From NCBI GenBank assembly GCA_964475985.1, contig CAYYYP010000039.1:1-34094 (forward strand): a DNA stretch of 34,094 nt, read 5' to 3'. Below are positions 1 through 7,067 of the stretch, piece after piece. Source of the DNA: CAYYYP01 sp964475985. GTDB lineage: Bacteria > Bdellovibrionota > UBA1018 > CAYHWW01. Below the pieces are notes generated by a model. It was not told the origin of the DNA and did not search any database. It saw only the letters and a list, made by a program, of their open reading frames with translations. Both the position numbers and the translations under genes were made by a program. Positions within the stretch are counted from its first letter, which is position 1. Each line of letters opens with the position of its first letter.

Positions 1-1003
1 CGATCGGATGTTTCCTCAGTTGGAGAAAACACCAAACAAAAAGCAGTTCTGCGAACTCCTTCGCAACCCTTTTTATACCGGAGAAGAATTCATCTACGGT
101 GGGGCAACGTATAAGGCAGATCCAACTCTTCAGCCTGCGATTGTCTCCAAGGCAAATTGGCTTAGAGTGCAGGACATCTTGGCCGGTCGTCACAAGGGAA
201 GAAAGCTGTCCAAATCTCACCCTTACATTGGCCTGATGAATTGCAGCGGTCATCTCTTGGGCGAAGCAGGGAACTTAACCGATGAAATTTGTGGTCATGC
301 GATCACAGCCGAGCAAATAAGAAAGAAGTACAAAAACGGTACTTCGCAGGACTTCAACTACTACCGCTGCTCAGATCAAACAGGACGCTGCTCTCAACGC
401 GATAAGCGCCACATGAAAGAGGTTGTCAAACATAACGTCAGTTACAGCCAGGAAGAGATTGAGGTGATCTTTCACGACATGTTCAAGTCCTTCAGTTTCG
501 ATGAAGTGACTTGTCAGCGTATGAAGCAATATCTTTGGAAAGAACACTTTGAAGAGAAGGAAAAGCATTCTGCGAAACTCGACGAACTCCAGGCTCGTCA
601 GGTCGAGTTGAAGACCTTTATTGAGAAGTCGTATGAAGACAAACTGAAGGGTTTGATACCTGAAGAGATGTGGAGAAAGCAAAATCACCAATGGGAAAGA
701 GAACACGCCAAAATCGTGGGCGAAATGGATGCATTAAAGAACTCCACCGATGAGTACATGCAAAGAGGCGTAACGCTCATCGAACTCATGCAACACTCTG
801 AAATCATTTTCAAAAACGCTACACCTGAGATTAAGCGAAAAATGGTCGAACTTGTCTCATCGAACCTGTTGCTAGCGAATGGAAACCTTGAATATCACTG
901 GCGAAAACCGTTCAATATGTTGGCCGTCAGAGGCAATCTGGAAAATTGGCGTCCCCACGGGGATTCGAACCCCGGTTACCGCCGTGAAAGGGCAGTGTCC
1001 TAG
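1..1003. mobile_element. End of an integrated element next to tRNA-Glu (partial)
   Basis: A serine recombinase gene abuts and enters the 3' end of a tRNA-Glu gene. This is the usual arrangement at one end of an integrated genomic island or phage-like element. Only this one end is inside the window. The exact boundary cannot be fixed without the second attachment-site copy, but it should lie at or inside the 3' part of the tRNA (947 to about 1003). Everything to the right of 1022 looks like ordinary chromosome. Confidence 0.5.
2..1003 (+). CDS. Large serine recombinase, C-terminal part (5' end outside window)
   Basis: Site-specific DNA recombinase that would integrate or excise the adjacent element. 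What is visible is the part after the resolvase catalytic domain. A Recombinase domain (residues about 10-60, with the family-like stretch NPFYTGEEFIYGG) is followed by a zinc-ribbon-like segment (ICGHAIT, then YYRCSDQTGRC), a long charged coiled coil (about 180-260), and the IKRKMVELVSSNLLL region typical of these enzymes. The catalytic serine domain lies upstream of base 1, and the frame is open to the window edge. The last 18 or so residues (RPHGDSNPGYRRERAVS) are the antisense translation of the tRNA-Glu gene, and the stop TAG lies inside that tRNA. The C-terminus is therefore set by the integration site. Confidence 0.85.
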   Translation, partial: DRMFPQLEKTPNKKQFCELLRNPFYTGEEFIYGGATYKADPTLQPAIVSKANWLRVQDILAGRHKGRKLSKSHPYIGLMNCSGHLLGEAGNLTDEICGHAITAEQIRKKYKNGTSQDFNYYRCSDQTGRCSQRDKRHMKEVVKHNVSYSQEEIEVIFHDMFKSFSFDEVTCQRMKQYLWKEHFEEKEKHSAKLDELQARQVELKTFIEKSYEDKLKGLIPEEMWRKQNHQWEREHAKIVGEMDALKNSTDEYMQRGVTLIELMQHSEIIFKNATPEIKRKMVELVSSNLLLANGNLEYHWRKPFNMLAVRGNLENWRPHGDSNPGYRRERAVS

Positions 1004-1022
1004 GCCTCTAGACGATAGGGAC
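947..1022 (-). tRNA. tRNA-Glu (anticodon TTC), CCA encoded
   Basis: Read on the minus strand, the 76-nt sequence begins GTCCCTATCGTCTAGAGG and ends GTGGGGACGCCA. The acceptor arms GTCCCTA and TGGGGAC pair (one G-U). The anticodon loop reads CTTTCAC with anticodon TTC, and the T-arm contains GGTTCGAATCC. The sequence closely matches E. coli tRNA-Glu from memory. CCA is encoded. The 3' end faces the recombinase gene, so this tRNA is the probable integration target. Confidence 0.96.
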
Positions 1023-1048
1023 GCACACACGATCAAGACCTGAAGGTG

Positions 1049-1077
1049 GTCATACCGACTGCAGGCTCATCTTACAA
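1049..1077 (-). promoter_or_regulatory. Probable sigma70-type promoter of tRNA-Glu
   Basis: On the minus strand, TTGTAA (1072-1077) is separated by 17 nt from TATGAC (1049-1054). Each hexamer matches the consensus at 4 of 6 positions. The predicted start would be about 20 nt before the mature tRNA 5' end. Confidence 0.4.
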
Positions 1078-1094
1078 CCAAATTTTTTGTGAAA

Positions 1095-1952
1095 TTAAAA
1101 CTTAGCCGCTAATTTGAGCGCCAAGGTGTTTAGGCCAAACTGATAACTGTCCTCAAACGTCAAATTCACCGCAAAAAGATGCATTTGAAGGCCCGCAAAA
1201 ACATGGGGCGTGTTTCGGAAATCGTCTACGGAATTTGCGTAACTTGCTGAGCCTGAGAAAGTTTGACCTTGGGCTACTAACTGAAAGGTTCCGGAAGCGT
1301 TGGCCGACAACTGCGCTGCTTGGTTCACAAAACCTAATCCAAAGTAAGGCTCTAAGAACCAAAGGCGCTTACTGATAAGTGCGTTCACGTTGATGAGTCT
1401 TTGACTGTAATCGATTACGACCGGAACGCCGTTTGAAACTTGGGAATAAAGGACTTTCCCCGAAGCGAACCCTGCTCTCACTGCTACATCAAACGGGATA
1501 ATGTCCGTGAAAAATACGTCCGTGAGCGTCCATTTCACATTGGCCGCATATTGTTCGAGATGAAAATCTTTGATCTTACGTGCGGGCATCACGCCGACTT
1601 CTAAACTTAAGCCGAGCGGCGCTTGGATTACACCCACCAAATATGCATCGGGCAACCATTTCGGGAAATCGTTGGCGTTGGGAATGAAACCTCTCAACTT
1701 ATCCGAAGGCGTTAATTGTGCCTCCACTCCCAAAGCGAATCCAAAATACTGACCAAAGGATGAAGCGGGCTCCAACGGCCGAAAGTTTAAGAGCGCGCCG
1801 AAGGTTTTAAAAGTGTCCTCGATGTTCCGAAGGCTTAGGTTACTTAAACTTGGAACGTCAGCGCGAGCTGTATTATTTTGTGCAAAAAATGCGGTGCCTA
1901 AAGCTAAGAGTAATAAAAACCTGGATCTTAAAGATGATCGTAATAATTTCAT
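1095..1952 (-). CDS. Outer-membrane beta-barrel protein
   Basis: Predicted exported protein of 285 residues. The N-terminus (MKLLRSSLRSR, a leucine-rich core, then NNTARA before DVPSL) is a Sec signal peptide. The rest consists of alternating hydrophobic and polar strands rich in Gly, Tyr and Phe. It ends in LALKLAAKF with a terminal Phe, the usual outer-membrane barrel assembly signal. The ATG at 1952 is chosen because a G-run Shine-Dalgarno lies just before it and the signal peptide starts there; an in-frame ATG-like start 14 codons upstream lacks this support. The gene stands alone, divergent from the FAH-family gene, with tRNA-Glu downstream. The substrate or function is not recognisable. 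Confidence 0.8.
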   Translation of the reverse strand: MKLLRSSLRSRFLLLLALGTAFFAQNNTARADVPSLSNLSLRNIEDTFKTFGALLNFRPLEPASSFGQYFGFALGVEAQLTPSDKLRGFIPNANDFPKWLPDAYLVGVIQAPLGLSLEVGVMPARKIKDFHLEQYAANVKWTLTDVFFTDIIPFDVAVRAGFASGKVLYSQVSNGVPVVIDYSQRLINVNALISKRLWFLEPYFGLGFVNQAAQLSANASGTFQLVAQGQTFSGSASYANSVDDFRNTPHVFAGLQMHLFAVNLTFEDSYQFGLNTLALKLAAKF

Positions 1953-1974
1953 AAGCCCCCCCGGCTGCAGCTCA

Positions 1975-2003
1975 ATGATATTTCGAAGGTGCACTCCTCA
2001 CAA
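1975..2003 (-). promoter_or_regulatory. Probable promoter of the outer-membrane protein gene
   Basis: On the minus strand, TTGTGA (1998-2003) is followed after 17 nt by TATCAT (1975-1980), which matches the -10 consensus at 5 of 6 positions. The start point would be near 1968, giving a leader of about 16 nt. Confidence 0.5.
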
Positions 2004-2024
2004 GGAAAGAGTTAAAAGAAAGTT

Positions 2025-3035
2025 ATGAAACTTGTCTCATTTTTTGATCAAAGGAATCTGACGCAGAGCTCCGAAACCAGGAGTAACTCCCCATTATCTC
2101 CCCGCGTGGGCGCACTTTCAGATGATCTGTCTTTCGTCATCCCCCTGCCCTTTTCCGGAATGGAAAATCTCATGACCGAGTTCGCGATCAAAGATCCAAA
2201 ACCACCGGAGGATCCGGAACTAGGATTTCGGTTTGCGGCCTTATCCGCACTTATCGCAGAAGTGGAAGCCAAAGGTTTTGGAATTCCTATAGCTGACGTA
2301 AAACTTCTGGCGCCCATTCCTAGGCCAAATTCACTGCGGGATGCCTACGCGTTTCGACAGCATGTAGAGACCGCTCGCAAAAATCGTGGTTTGGGAATGA
2401 TTCCTGAGTTTGATCTTTTTCCGGTGTTTTATTTTTCCAATCATCTGGCCATTACCGGCCCAGGTGCCGTGGCGGTCGAGCCCCTGCACTTAGAGCAGTT
2501 AGACTACGAATTAGAAATCGCCGCGGTCATCGGAAAACCCGGTAAAAATTTACATCCAAAGACGGCCGATCAGCATATTTTTGGCTTCACCATCATGAAC
2601 GATTGGTCCGCGCGCAAAATGCAAATGGATGAGATGAAACTCAACCTCGGGCCCGCCAAAGGAAAAGATTTTGCAACTTCTCTAGGCCCCTACCTCGTGA
2701 CCCTTGATGAGCTCAAAAAATCTGGTCACTGGCAAGCATCCCGAAAAGGCGGGGTTTTCCATGGGAAAATGTCCGCAAAAATAAACGGCAAAACTTATTC
2801 TGAAGGATTAGCCGAATCCATGCACTGGACCTTTGGCGAAATCCTCGCTCGGGTATCCTATGGCGTACGGCTTGAGACTTGTGATGTGATGGGCTCCGGC
2901 ACCGTGGGTACCGGATGCCTTTTGGAACTGAATGGGTCACAGGTTACCAAAGACCTTTGGTTAAAGGCGAATGACGAAGTTTCACTTGAAGTAGAGGGCC
3001 TGGGCACCCTTACTAATCAAATCGTAAACGCCTAG
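2025..3035 (+). CDS. Fumarylacetoacetate hydrolase (FAH) family protein
   Basis: Soluble enzyme of the FAH superfamily, whose members hydrolyse, decarboxylate or hydrate C-C bonds of keto acids with a divalent metal. The 336-residue length suits the single-domain two-part form (N-terminal cap about 1-110, catalytic domain about 130-330). Family signatures are YELEIAAVIGKPGKNL, whose acidic residues bind metal, NDWSARKMQ, and KGKDFATSLGPYLVT. The substrate is not decidable: no tyrosine-degradation genes are adjacent, and the superfamily also contains acylpyruvases and catechol-pathway enzymes. The start ATG at 2025 has only a weak purine-rich site before it; ATG at 2161 is an unlikely alternative because it would remove conserved N-terminal sequence. 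Confidence 0.85.
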   Translation: MKLVSFFDQRNLTQSSETRSNSPLSPRVGALSDDLSFVIPLPFSGMENLMTEFAIKDPKPPEDPELGFRFAALSALIAEVEAKGFGIPIADVKLLAPIPRPNSLRDAYAFRQHVETARKNRGLGMIPEFDLFPVFYFSNHLAITGPGAVAVEPLHLEQLDYELEIAAVIGKPGKNLHPKTADQHIFGFTIMNDWSARKMQMDEMKLNLGPAKGKDFATSLGPYLVTLDELKKSGHWQASRKGGVFHGKMSAKINGKTYSEGLAESMHWTFGEILARVSYGVRLETCDVMGSGTVGTGCLLELNGSQVTKDLWLKANDEVSLEVEGLGTLTNQIVNA

Positions 3036-3104
3036 GGTGCTTCTTTTATCTTGACCGAGCTATCGGGCATGGCCCAATTTTGGACCTCAAGGAGAATAGA
3101 CCCC

Positions 3105-3803
3105 ATGATATTTGTTAACCTCATTAAAAAGCTTCCAACACATTTGGCAGCTTTTATCGCACTGACATTTTTTGTTTCCGCCACCACGGTATCACCATCC
3201 ATTGCGGCAACCACCACCACCGCGGCAGCAACTACCGCAAATGCGGCAGGCCCTAAGAATTACGACGTAGATGTGGATCACTCTCACGTGGGTTTCAAGA
3301 TTCGCCACCTCATCAGTAAAACTGCCGGTGAATTCCGAGAATTTGAAGGCTCCTTCACCTTTAATGAAAAAAAACCGACAGAATCATCGGTTAACTTTTC
3401 CATCAAAGTGGATAGCCTGAACACCCGGAACAAAAAGCGGGATGATCACTTAAAGTCTGAAGAATTTTTTGACGCCGGAAAATTTGAAAAAATTACTTTC
3501 TTGAGTAAAAAAATCACGGCCGCCGGAAAAAATAAAATTAAAATCTTAGGCGACATGACCATGCACGGCGTTACTAAACCCGTTACTTTCGATGCGGAAT
3601 ACACCGGAACCGCTACGGACCCCTGGGGAAATCTACGCTCCGGTTTCACGGCTCACACCACCCTAAATCGTAAAGACTTCGGTATCGTATGGAACAAAAC
3701 CGTCGATAAGGGCGGCCTCATGTTGGGTGATGACGTGGAAGTGGAACTTGAGATTGAAGGCATCGAAAAGAAACCAGCCGATGCCGCTGCGGCACACTCC
3801 TAG
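3105..3803 (+). CDS. YceI family periplasmic protein
   Basis: Secreted lipocalin-like protein of the YceI family, which typically binds polyisoprenoid or other amphiphilic ligands in the periplasm. The 232-residue product has a signal peptide (IKKLPTHLAAFIALTFFVSA), a Thr/Ala-rich low-complexity linker (about residues 32-50), then the YceI domain: YDVDVDHSHVGFKIRHL, a FEGSFTF strand, MTMHGVTKPVTFDAEY and LNRKDFGIVWN are characteristic. The ATG at 3105 is preceded by AAGGAG at a suitable distance; upstream in-frame starts would put extra residues before the signal peptide. It lies 69 nt after the FAH-family gene on the same strand and may be co-transcribed, but no functional link is evident. 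Confidence 0.9.
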   Translation: MIFVNLIKKLPTHLAAFIALTFFVSATTVSPSIAATTTTAAATTANAAGPKNYDVDVDHSHVGFKIRHLISKTAGEFREFEGSFTFNEKKPTESSVNFSIKVDSLNTRNKKRDDHLKSEEFFDAGKFEKITFLSKKITAAGKNKIKILGDMTMHGVTKPVTFDAEYTGTATDPWGNLRSGFTAHTTLNRKDFGIVWNKTVDKGGLMLGDDVEVELEIEGIEKKPADAAAAHS

Positions 3804-3886
3804 AGCCGCAAACGCTTGCCCTAACCGCAGCAAAATAACGCATTGCGCCTAGCACTTAGGAAGTGGAGTTTGTCATCGTAAGTATA

Positions 3887-5632
3887 ATGGCAAACTCCAC
3901 TTCTCACCCTTCAAAGGGAAAATTTTGGACCAAAAATGGCGTTCGAGTTTTACATCTCAAAGGCTCGCCTGCCGAGATGGCGCAGCAACATGGAGAGCTG
4001 CTCAAACACGATATCCTTCGTGGAGCATTGCCCCAGCTAGGTGAGAAAAATGATCACCTCATTCGGCGCTCTCCCATTTTTCGCAATTCAAAATATTTAC
4101 AAGATCTGGCTTATTCTGCCCTAAGACTTTTACAAATGCCTATGCGGGCGCAGATTCCAAGGTCCTACCTTGAGGAAAGCCGGGCCTTAGCTAAGGCCAC
4201 GGGACTGCCCTTAGGATTAGTGGAACAAACTTCGCTACAGGCTGACACGTTTGTGCTGATTCTTCGTTACGCCATGGGAAAATATCTCATGCGCCATTTG
4301 AAACGCTCCCCTGGGTTGCCCGGATGCACATCGGTTGCGGCGCTTGCCCAGCATACTTCAAATGGTTCGCTCCTTCATGCCCGCAATATGGATTATCCCT
4401 CCATTGGGTTCTGGGACCAGTATCCCACCGTAATGTATATGGACCCTGATCAAGGTCAGCGAGTCATAGGTGTCGCGACGGCAGGTATCCACACCGTTGG
4501 CGTGACGGGATTGAACGAAAGTGGCATTACACTTTCTACCCATTTTCACTGCACCAAACGAGTTTCGATGTTTGGCACCCCCATTCACATTATCGGGTCT
4601 GAAGCTTTGAGAAGGTCTAAAACCATCGGGCAATTTATCGATATCATCTCAGAGTTCGACCGCGCGGGCTCCTGGTCCATGGTGGTGAGCAGCGCCCGGG
4701 AAAATAAAGCCATGGTCTTAGAAATGGTGCACGGAGATTTGGTACTGAGGGATGCCGACACCACGGGTGGTCTTTTGGCCAACACCAATATGTATCGAGA
4801 TGAGAAATTGCACCGCGATGAAGTGATGCTTTCACCTAGTGTCGCCGATGATTTTCATCACCGTTTCAATCGCGCCATGGACATGCTGCAAATGGCGCTT
4901 AAAAATAGTGGAAAAATTAGTCCCGCAACTTGCGCTGCAGTTTTGGGTGATCACTTTGATATGGCTTCGGGAAAAGTCCGCGCCCAGGGTAACACCATTT
5001 CCGTCATCACCACGGTGACCAGCATGATTAGCCAGGCCGGTGAAAATAAATTCTGGGTCGCTTCCCGCGGAGAGTCACCGGTTTGCCTAGGAGATTACGT
5101 CGAATTCCGAATCGATGAAAACTTCGCGGAATTTGAAAAACTAGAACCCCAAATTCTGACTTGGAAATCTTCCACCAGCATTCGGGATACGGAAAAACAG
5201 CAGGCGTTCTCTTTTTTTAGGAAGGCCTATATGGCGTTTCACAATGACGATAGTGAAAAAGAATGTCGGGCGTACTTGGATGCGGCCACGCAACTTGATG
5301 CCGAGGAAGGAAACTATTGGCTTGCCATGGGGCATATGGAAATGCGTTTAGGCAATGCGGACGCGGCGCTCACTTCTCTAGGCCGCGCCATGAAATGCTC
5401 GCTTGGAAAACATATGGGCCAGGCATGCGCATTATACACGGCCCATTGCTACGATGTTCTAAACCAAAGAGAGAAGGCCTTAGCGATATATAAAGATCTA
5501 GCCAATGATGAAACGCTCTCTCCGCAAATCAAAGCCGAAGCAAAACGCTGTACAAAAAAACCCTTCGACATCAAACGCGCCCACAACCTTGCCTTTGATC
5601 TACAGTTCTGTGATTCTCTAGAATATGCGTAA
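3887..5632 (+). CDS. C45-family Ntn hydrolase (acyltransferase-like) with C-terminal TPR region
   Basis: Predicted N-terminal-nucleophile hydrolase of the peptidase C45 / acyl-CoA:6-aminopenicillanate acyltransferase family. The expected nucleophile is the Cys of PGCTS at residue 147; in this family cleavage before that Cys activates the precursor. Supporting motifs are HARNMDYP, TVGVTGLNESGITLSTHFH and GGLLANTNMY. The first 146 residues would be the prodomain, which includes SPAEMAQQHGELLK. From about residue 420 a helical-repeat tail resembles two or three TPRs (NYWLAMGHMEMRLGNADAA; AHCYDVLNQREKALAIYKDL), which family members of this kind usually lack. There is no signal peptide. GTG at 3863 is an alternative start; neither start has a well-spaced Shine-Dalgarno. 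The substrate is unknown. Confidence 0.8.
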   Translation: MANSTSHPSKGKFWTKNGVRVLHLKGSPAEMAQQHGELLKHDILRGALPQLGEKNDHLIRRSPIFRNSKYLQDLAYSALRLLQMPMRAQIPRSYLEESRALAKATGLPLGLVEQTSLQADTFVLILRYAMGKYLMRHLKRSPGLPGCTSVAALAQHTSNGSLLHARNMDYPSIGFWDQYPTVMYMDPDQGQRVIGVATAGIHTVGVTGLNESGITLSTHFHCTKRVSMFGTPIHIIGSEALRRSKTIGQFIDIISEFDRAGSWSMVVSSARENKAMVLEMVHGDLVLRDADTTGGLLANTNMYRDEKLHRDEVMLSPSVADDFHHRFNRAMDMLQMALKNSGKISPATCAAVLGDHFDMASGKVRAQGNTISVITTVTSMISQAGENKFWVASRGESPVCLGDYVEFRIDENFAEFEKLEPQILTWKSSTSIRDTEKQQAFSFFRKAYMAFHNDDSEKECRAYLDAATQLDAEEGNYWLAMGHMEMRLGNADAALTSLGRAMKCSLGKHMGQACALYTAHCYDVLNQREKALAIYKDLANDETLSPQIKAEAKRCTKKPFDIKRAHNLAFDLQFCDSLEYA

Positions 5633-5972
5633 CTCTAAACTTTATCTTCTGATTTTACTTCTTATGCCAACCCTCGGCATGACCGAACCGGCGGCCGTAA
5701 GCCCCGCCAATGGCCTTGAATCCATTTGGGTATCAAAAAATGACGGCTCGGTATCTTGCGAAAAAAAGAGCGGCGTCAGCCTTTCCGAAATGGCTAAGGA
5801 ACTTCAAACTAAAGGCGTTAAAATTTTGAACCAGCAGAAAATTTTTGACAAAAAAATGCGTATCGCCATGTGCGGGACGAATAAAGGAACGGCTAACGGA
5901 TACCAAATCCCAAAAACACAAAAAGACGCGGCAATCGGGGCGGGATTCGTCGAAATCAGCGCGCCCCAATAA
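5625..5972 (+). CDS. Small exported protein, unknown function
   Basis: The 115-residue product starts with a short signal peptide (MRNSKLYLLILLLMPTLG). The mature part has a beta-alpha-beta look around SLSEMAKELQTKGVKIL, with two cysteines (C45 and C83) that could form a disulfide in the periplasm. I do not recognise the family. The ATG overlaps the last 8 nt of the C45-TPR gene, so the two are translationally coupled and probably functionally related, although one product is predicted cytoplasmic and the other exported. Confidence 0.7.
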   Translation: MRNSKLYLLILLLMPTLGMTEPAAVSPANGLESIWVSKNDGSVSCEKKSGVSLSEMAKELQTKGVKILNQQKIFDKKMRIAMCGTNKGTANGYQIPKTQKDAAIGAGFVEISAPQ

Positions 5973-6047
5973 TTTCAGGATTGATTTTACAGCGGTGGCA
6001 GACCACGCTAAGCCTCTTGAAACTGCTCATATAAAGGGGATTTCAAA

Positions 6048-7049
6048 GTGGCTCGTCAAATGCGTACATTTTCACAGGTATTTGGATTTGTTTTTTCCTT
6101 CCTCTTGATTTTTCCGGTAACGGGTTTTTCCGCGGCCCAGAAGGTCGCCCTGATCCTTGACCGAGGCGGCAAGGATGATAGGTCCTTTAATTCCGCAGCC
6201 TACGCAGGCGCAACTAAAGCGCAAAAAGAGTTTGGCATTCAACTCAAAGATATTGAAGCCGGCGACGACACCCTTTTTGAACCCGCCATGCGTTCCTTCA
6301 TTAAAAAAGAATATGACCTCATCATCGCCATTGGCGTTGCCCAGGCCGAAGCCGTAAAGAGATTGGCCAAAGAATTTCCGCAGCAACGTTTTGCGGTAGT
6401 GGATGCCATCGTAGAGGGCGCAAATGTGCGCTCCCTTATGTTTGCCGAACATGAAGGCTCTTTTCTCATGGGAGCCATTGCCGCCATGAAAACTAAAACT
6501 GGAACCATCGGTTTTATCGGCGGGGTCGACATGCCGCTCATTAGGCGTTTTCAAGTTGGTTTTGAAAATGGCGCCGCAAATATCAATCCAAAAATAAAGG
6601 TACTGACTAACTATATTGGCGTTACCGGCGAAGCCTGGAATAATCCGACGAAAGCTAAGGAACTTGCCACGAGCCAATTTGGGCGAAACGCGGATATCGT
6701 TTTTGTGGCGGCCGGCAATAGCAACAATGGGGTTTTTGATGCAGCTGAACAAAAACAGAAGTTTGCCATCGGAGTTGACTCGAATCAAAATGGCATTAAG
6801 CCAGGGCGCATCCTCACGTCCATGCTCAAACGCGTAGATTTAGCCGTCTTTGATTCCATTAAGGATCTCACTAAAGGTGAATTTAAGGGCGGCTTGCGTT
6901 CCGCTGGCCTTAAGGACAATGGAGTTGATTGGGCCCTTGATGAAAATAATAAAAGCCTTTTCTCTTCTACTGATATTGAAAAGATCAATTCCCTGAAAAA
7001 ACAGATCATTGCCGGTAAAATCAAACCCAAAGATTATTACAAGAAGTAA
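6048..7049 (+). CDS. BMP-family ABC transporter substrate-binding protein
   Basis: Periplasmic receptor of the basic-membrane-protein/PnrA family, which mostly binds purine nucleosides. The signal peptide (VFGFVFSFLLIFPVTGFSAA) lacks a lipobox, so the protein is probably soluble in the periplasm. Family features follow: VALILDRGGKDDRSFNSAAY at the mature N-terminus, DLIIAIGVAQAEAV, GFIGGVDMPLIRRF and FAIGVDSNQNG. The GTG at 6048 is chosen because AAAGGGGA (6033-6040) lies 7 nt before it; the ATG at 6060 has no such site. First gene of a four-gene importer operon. Confidence 0.9.
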   Translation: MARQMRTFSQVFGFVFSFLLIFPVTGFSAAQKVALILDRGGKDDRSFNSAAYAGATKAQKEFGIQLKDIEAGDDTLFEPAMRSFIKKEYDLIIAIGVAQAEAVKRLAKEFPQQRFAVVDAIVEGANVRSLMFAEHEGSFLMGAIAAMKTKTGTIGFIGGVDMPLIRRFQVGFENGAANINPKIKVLTNYIGVTGEAWNNPTKAKELATSQFGRNADIVFVAAGNSNNGVFDAAEQKQKFAIGVDSNQNGIKPGRILTSMLKRVDLAVFDSIKDLTKGEFKGGLRSAGLKDNGVDWALDENNKSLFSSTDIEKINSLKKQIIAGKIKPKDYYKK

Positions 7050-7067
7050 TCTAAGGCGAGGCAGCCC

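Noticed and set aside
3195..3250. Thr/Ala repeat as a simple-sequence phase-variation tract
   Set aside because: The codons are mixed and there is no uniform short DNA repeat; it encodes a flexible linker after the signal peptide.
6072..6788. Open frame of 238 codons on the minus strand
   Set aside because: It lies wholly opposite the BMP receptor gene, has no ribosome site and no recognisable product, so it is a frame shadow.
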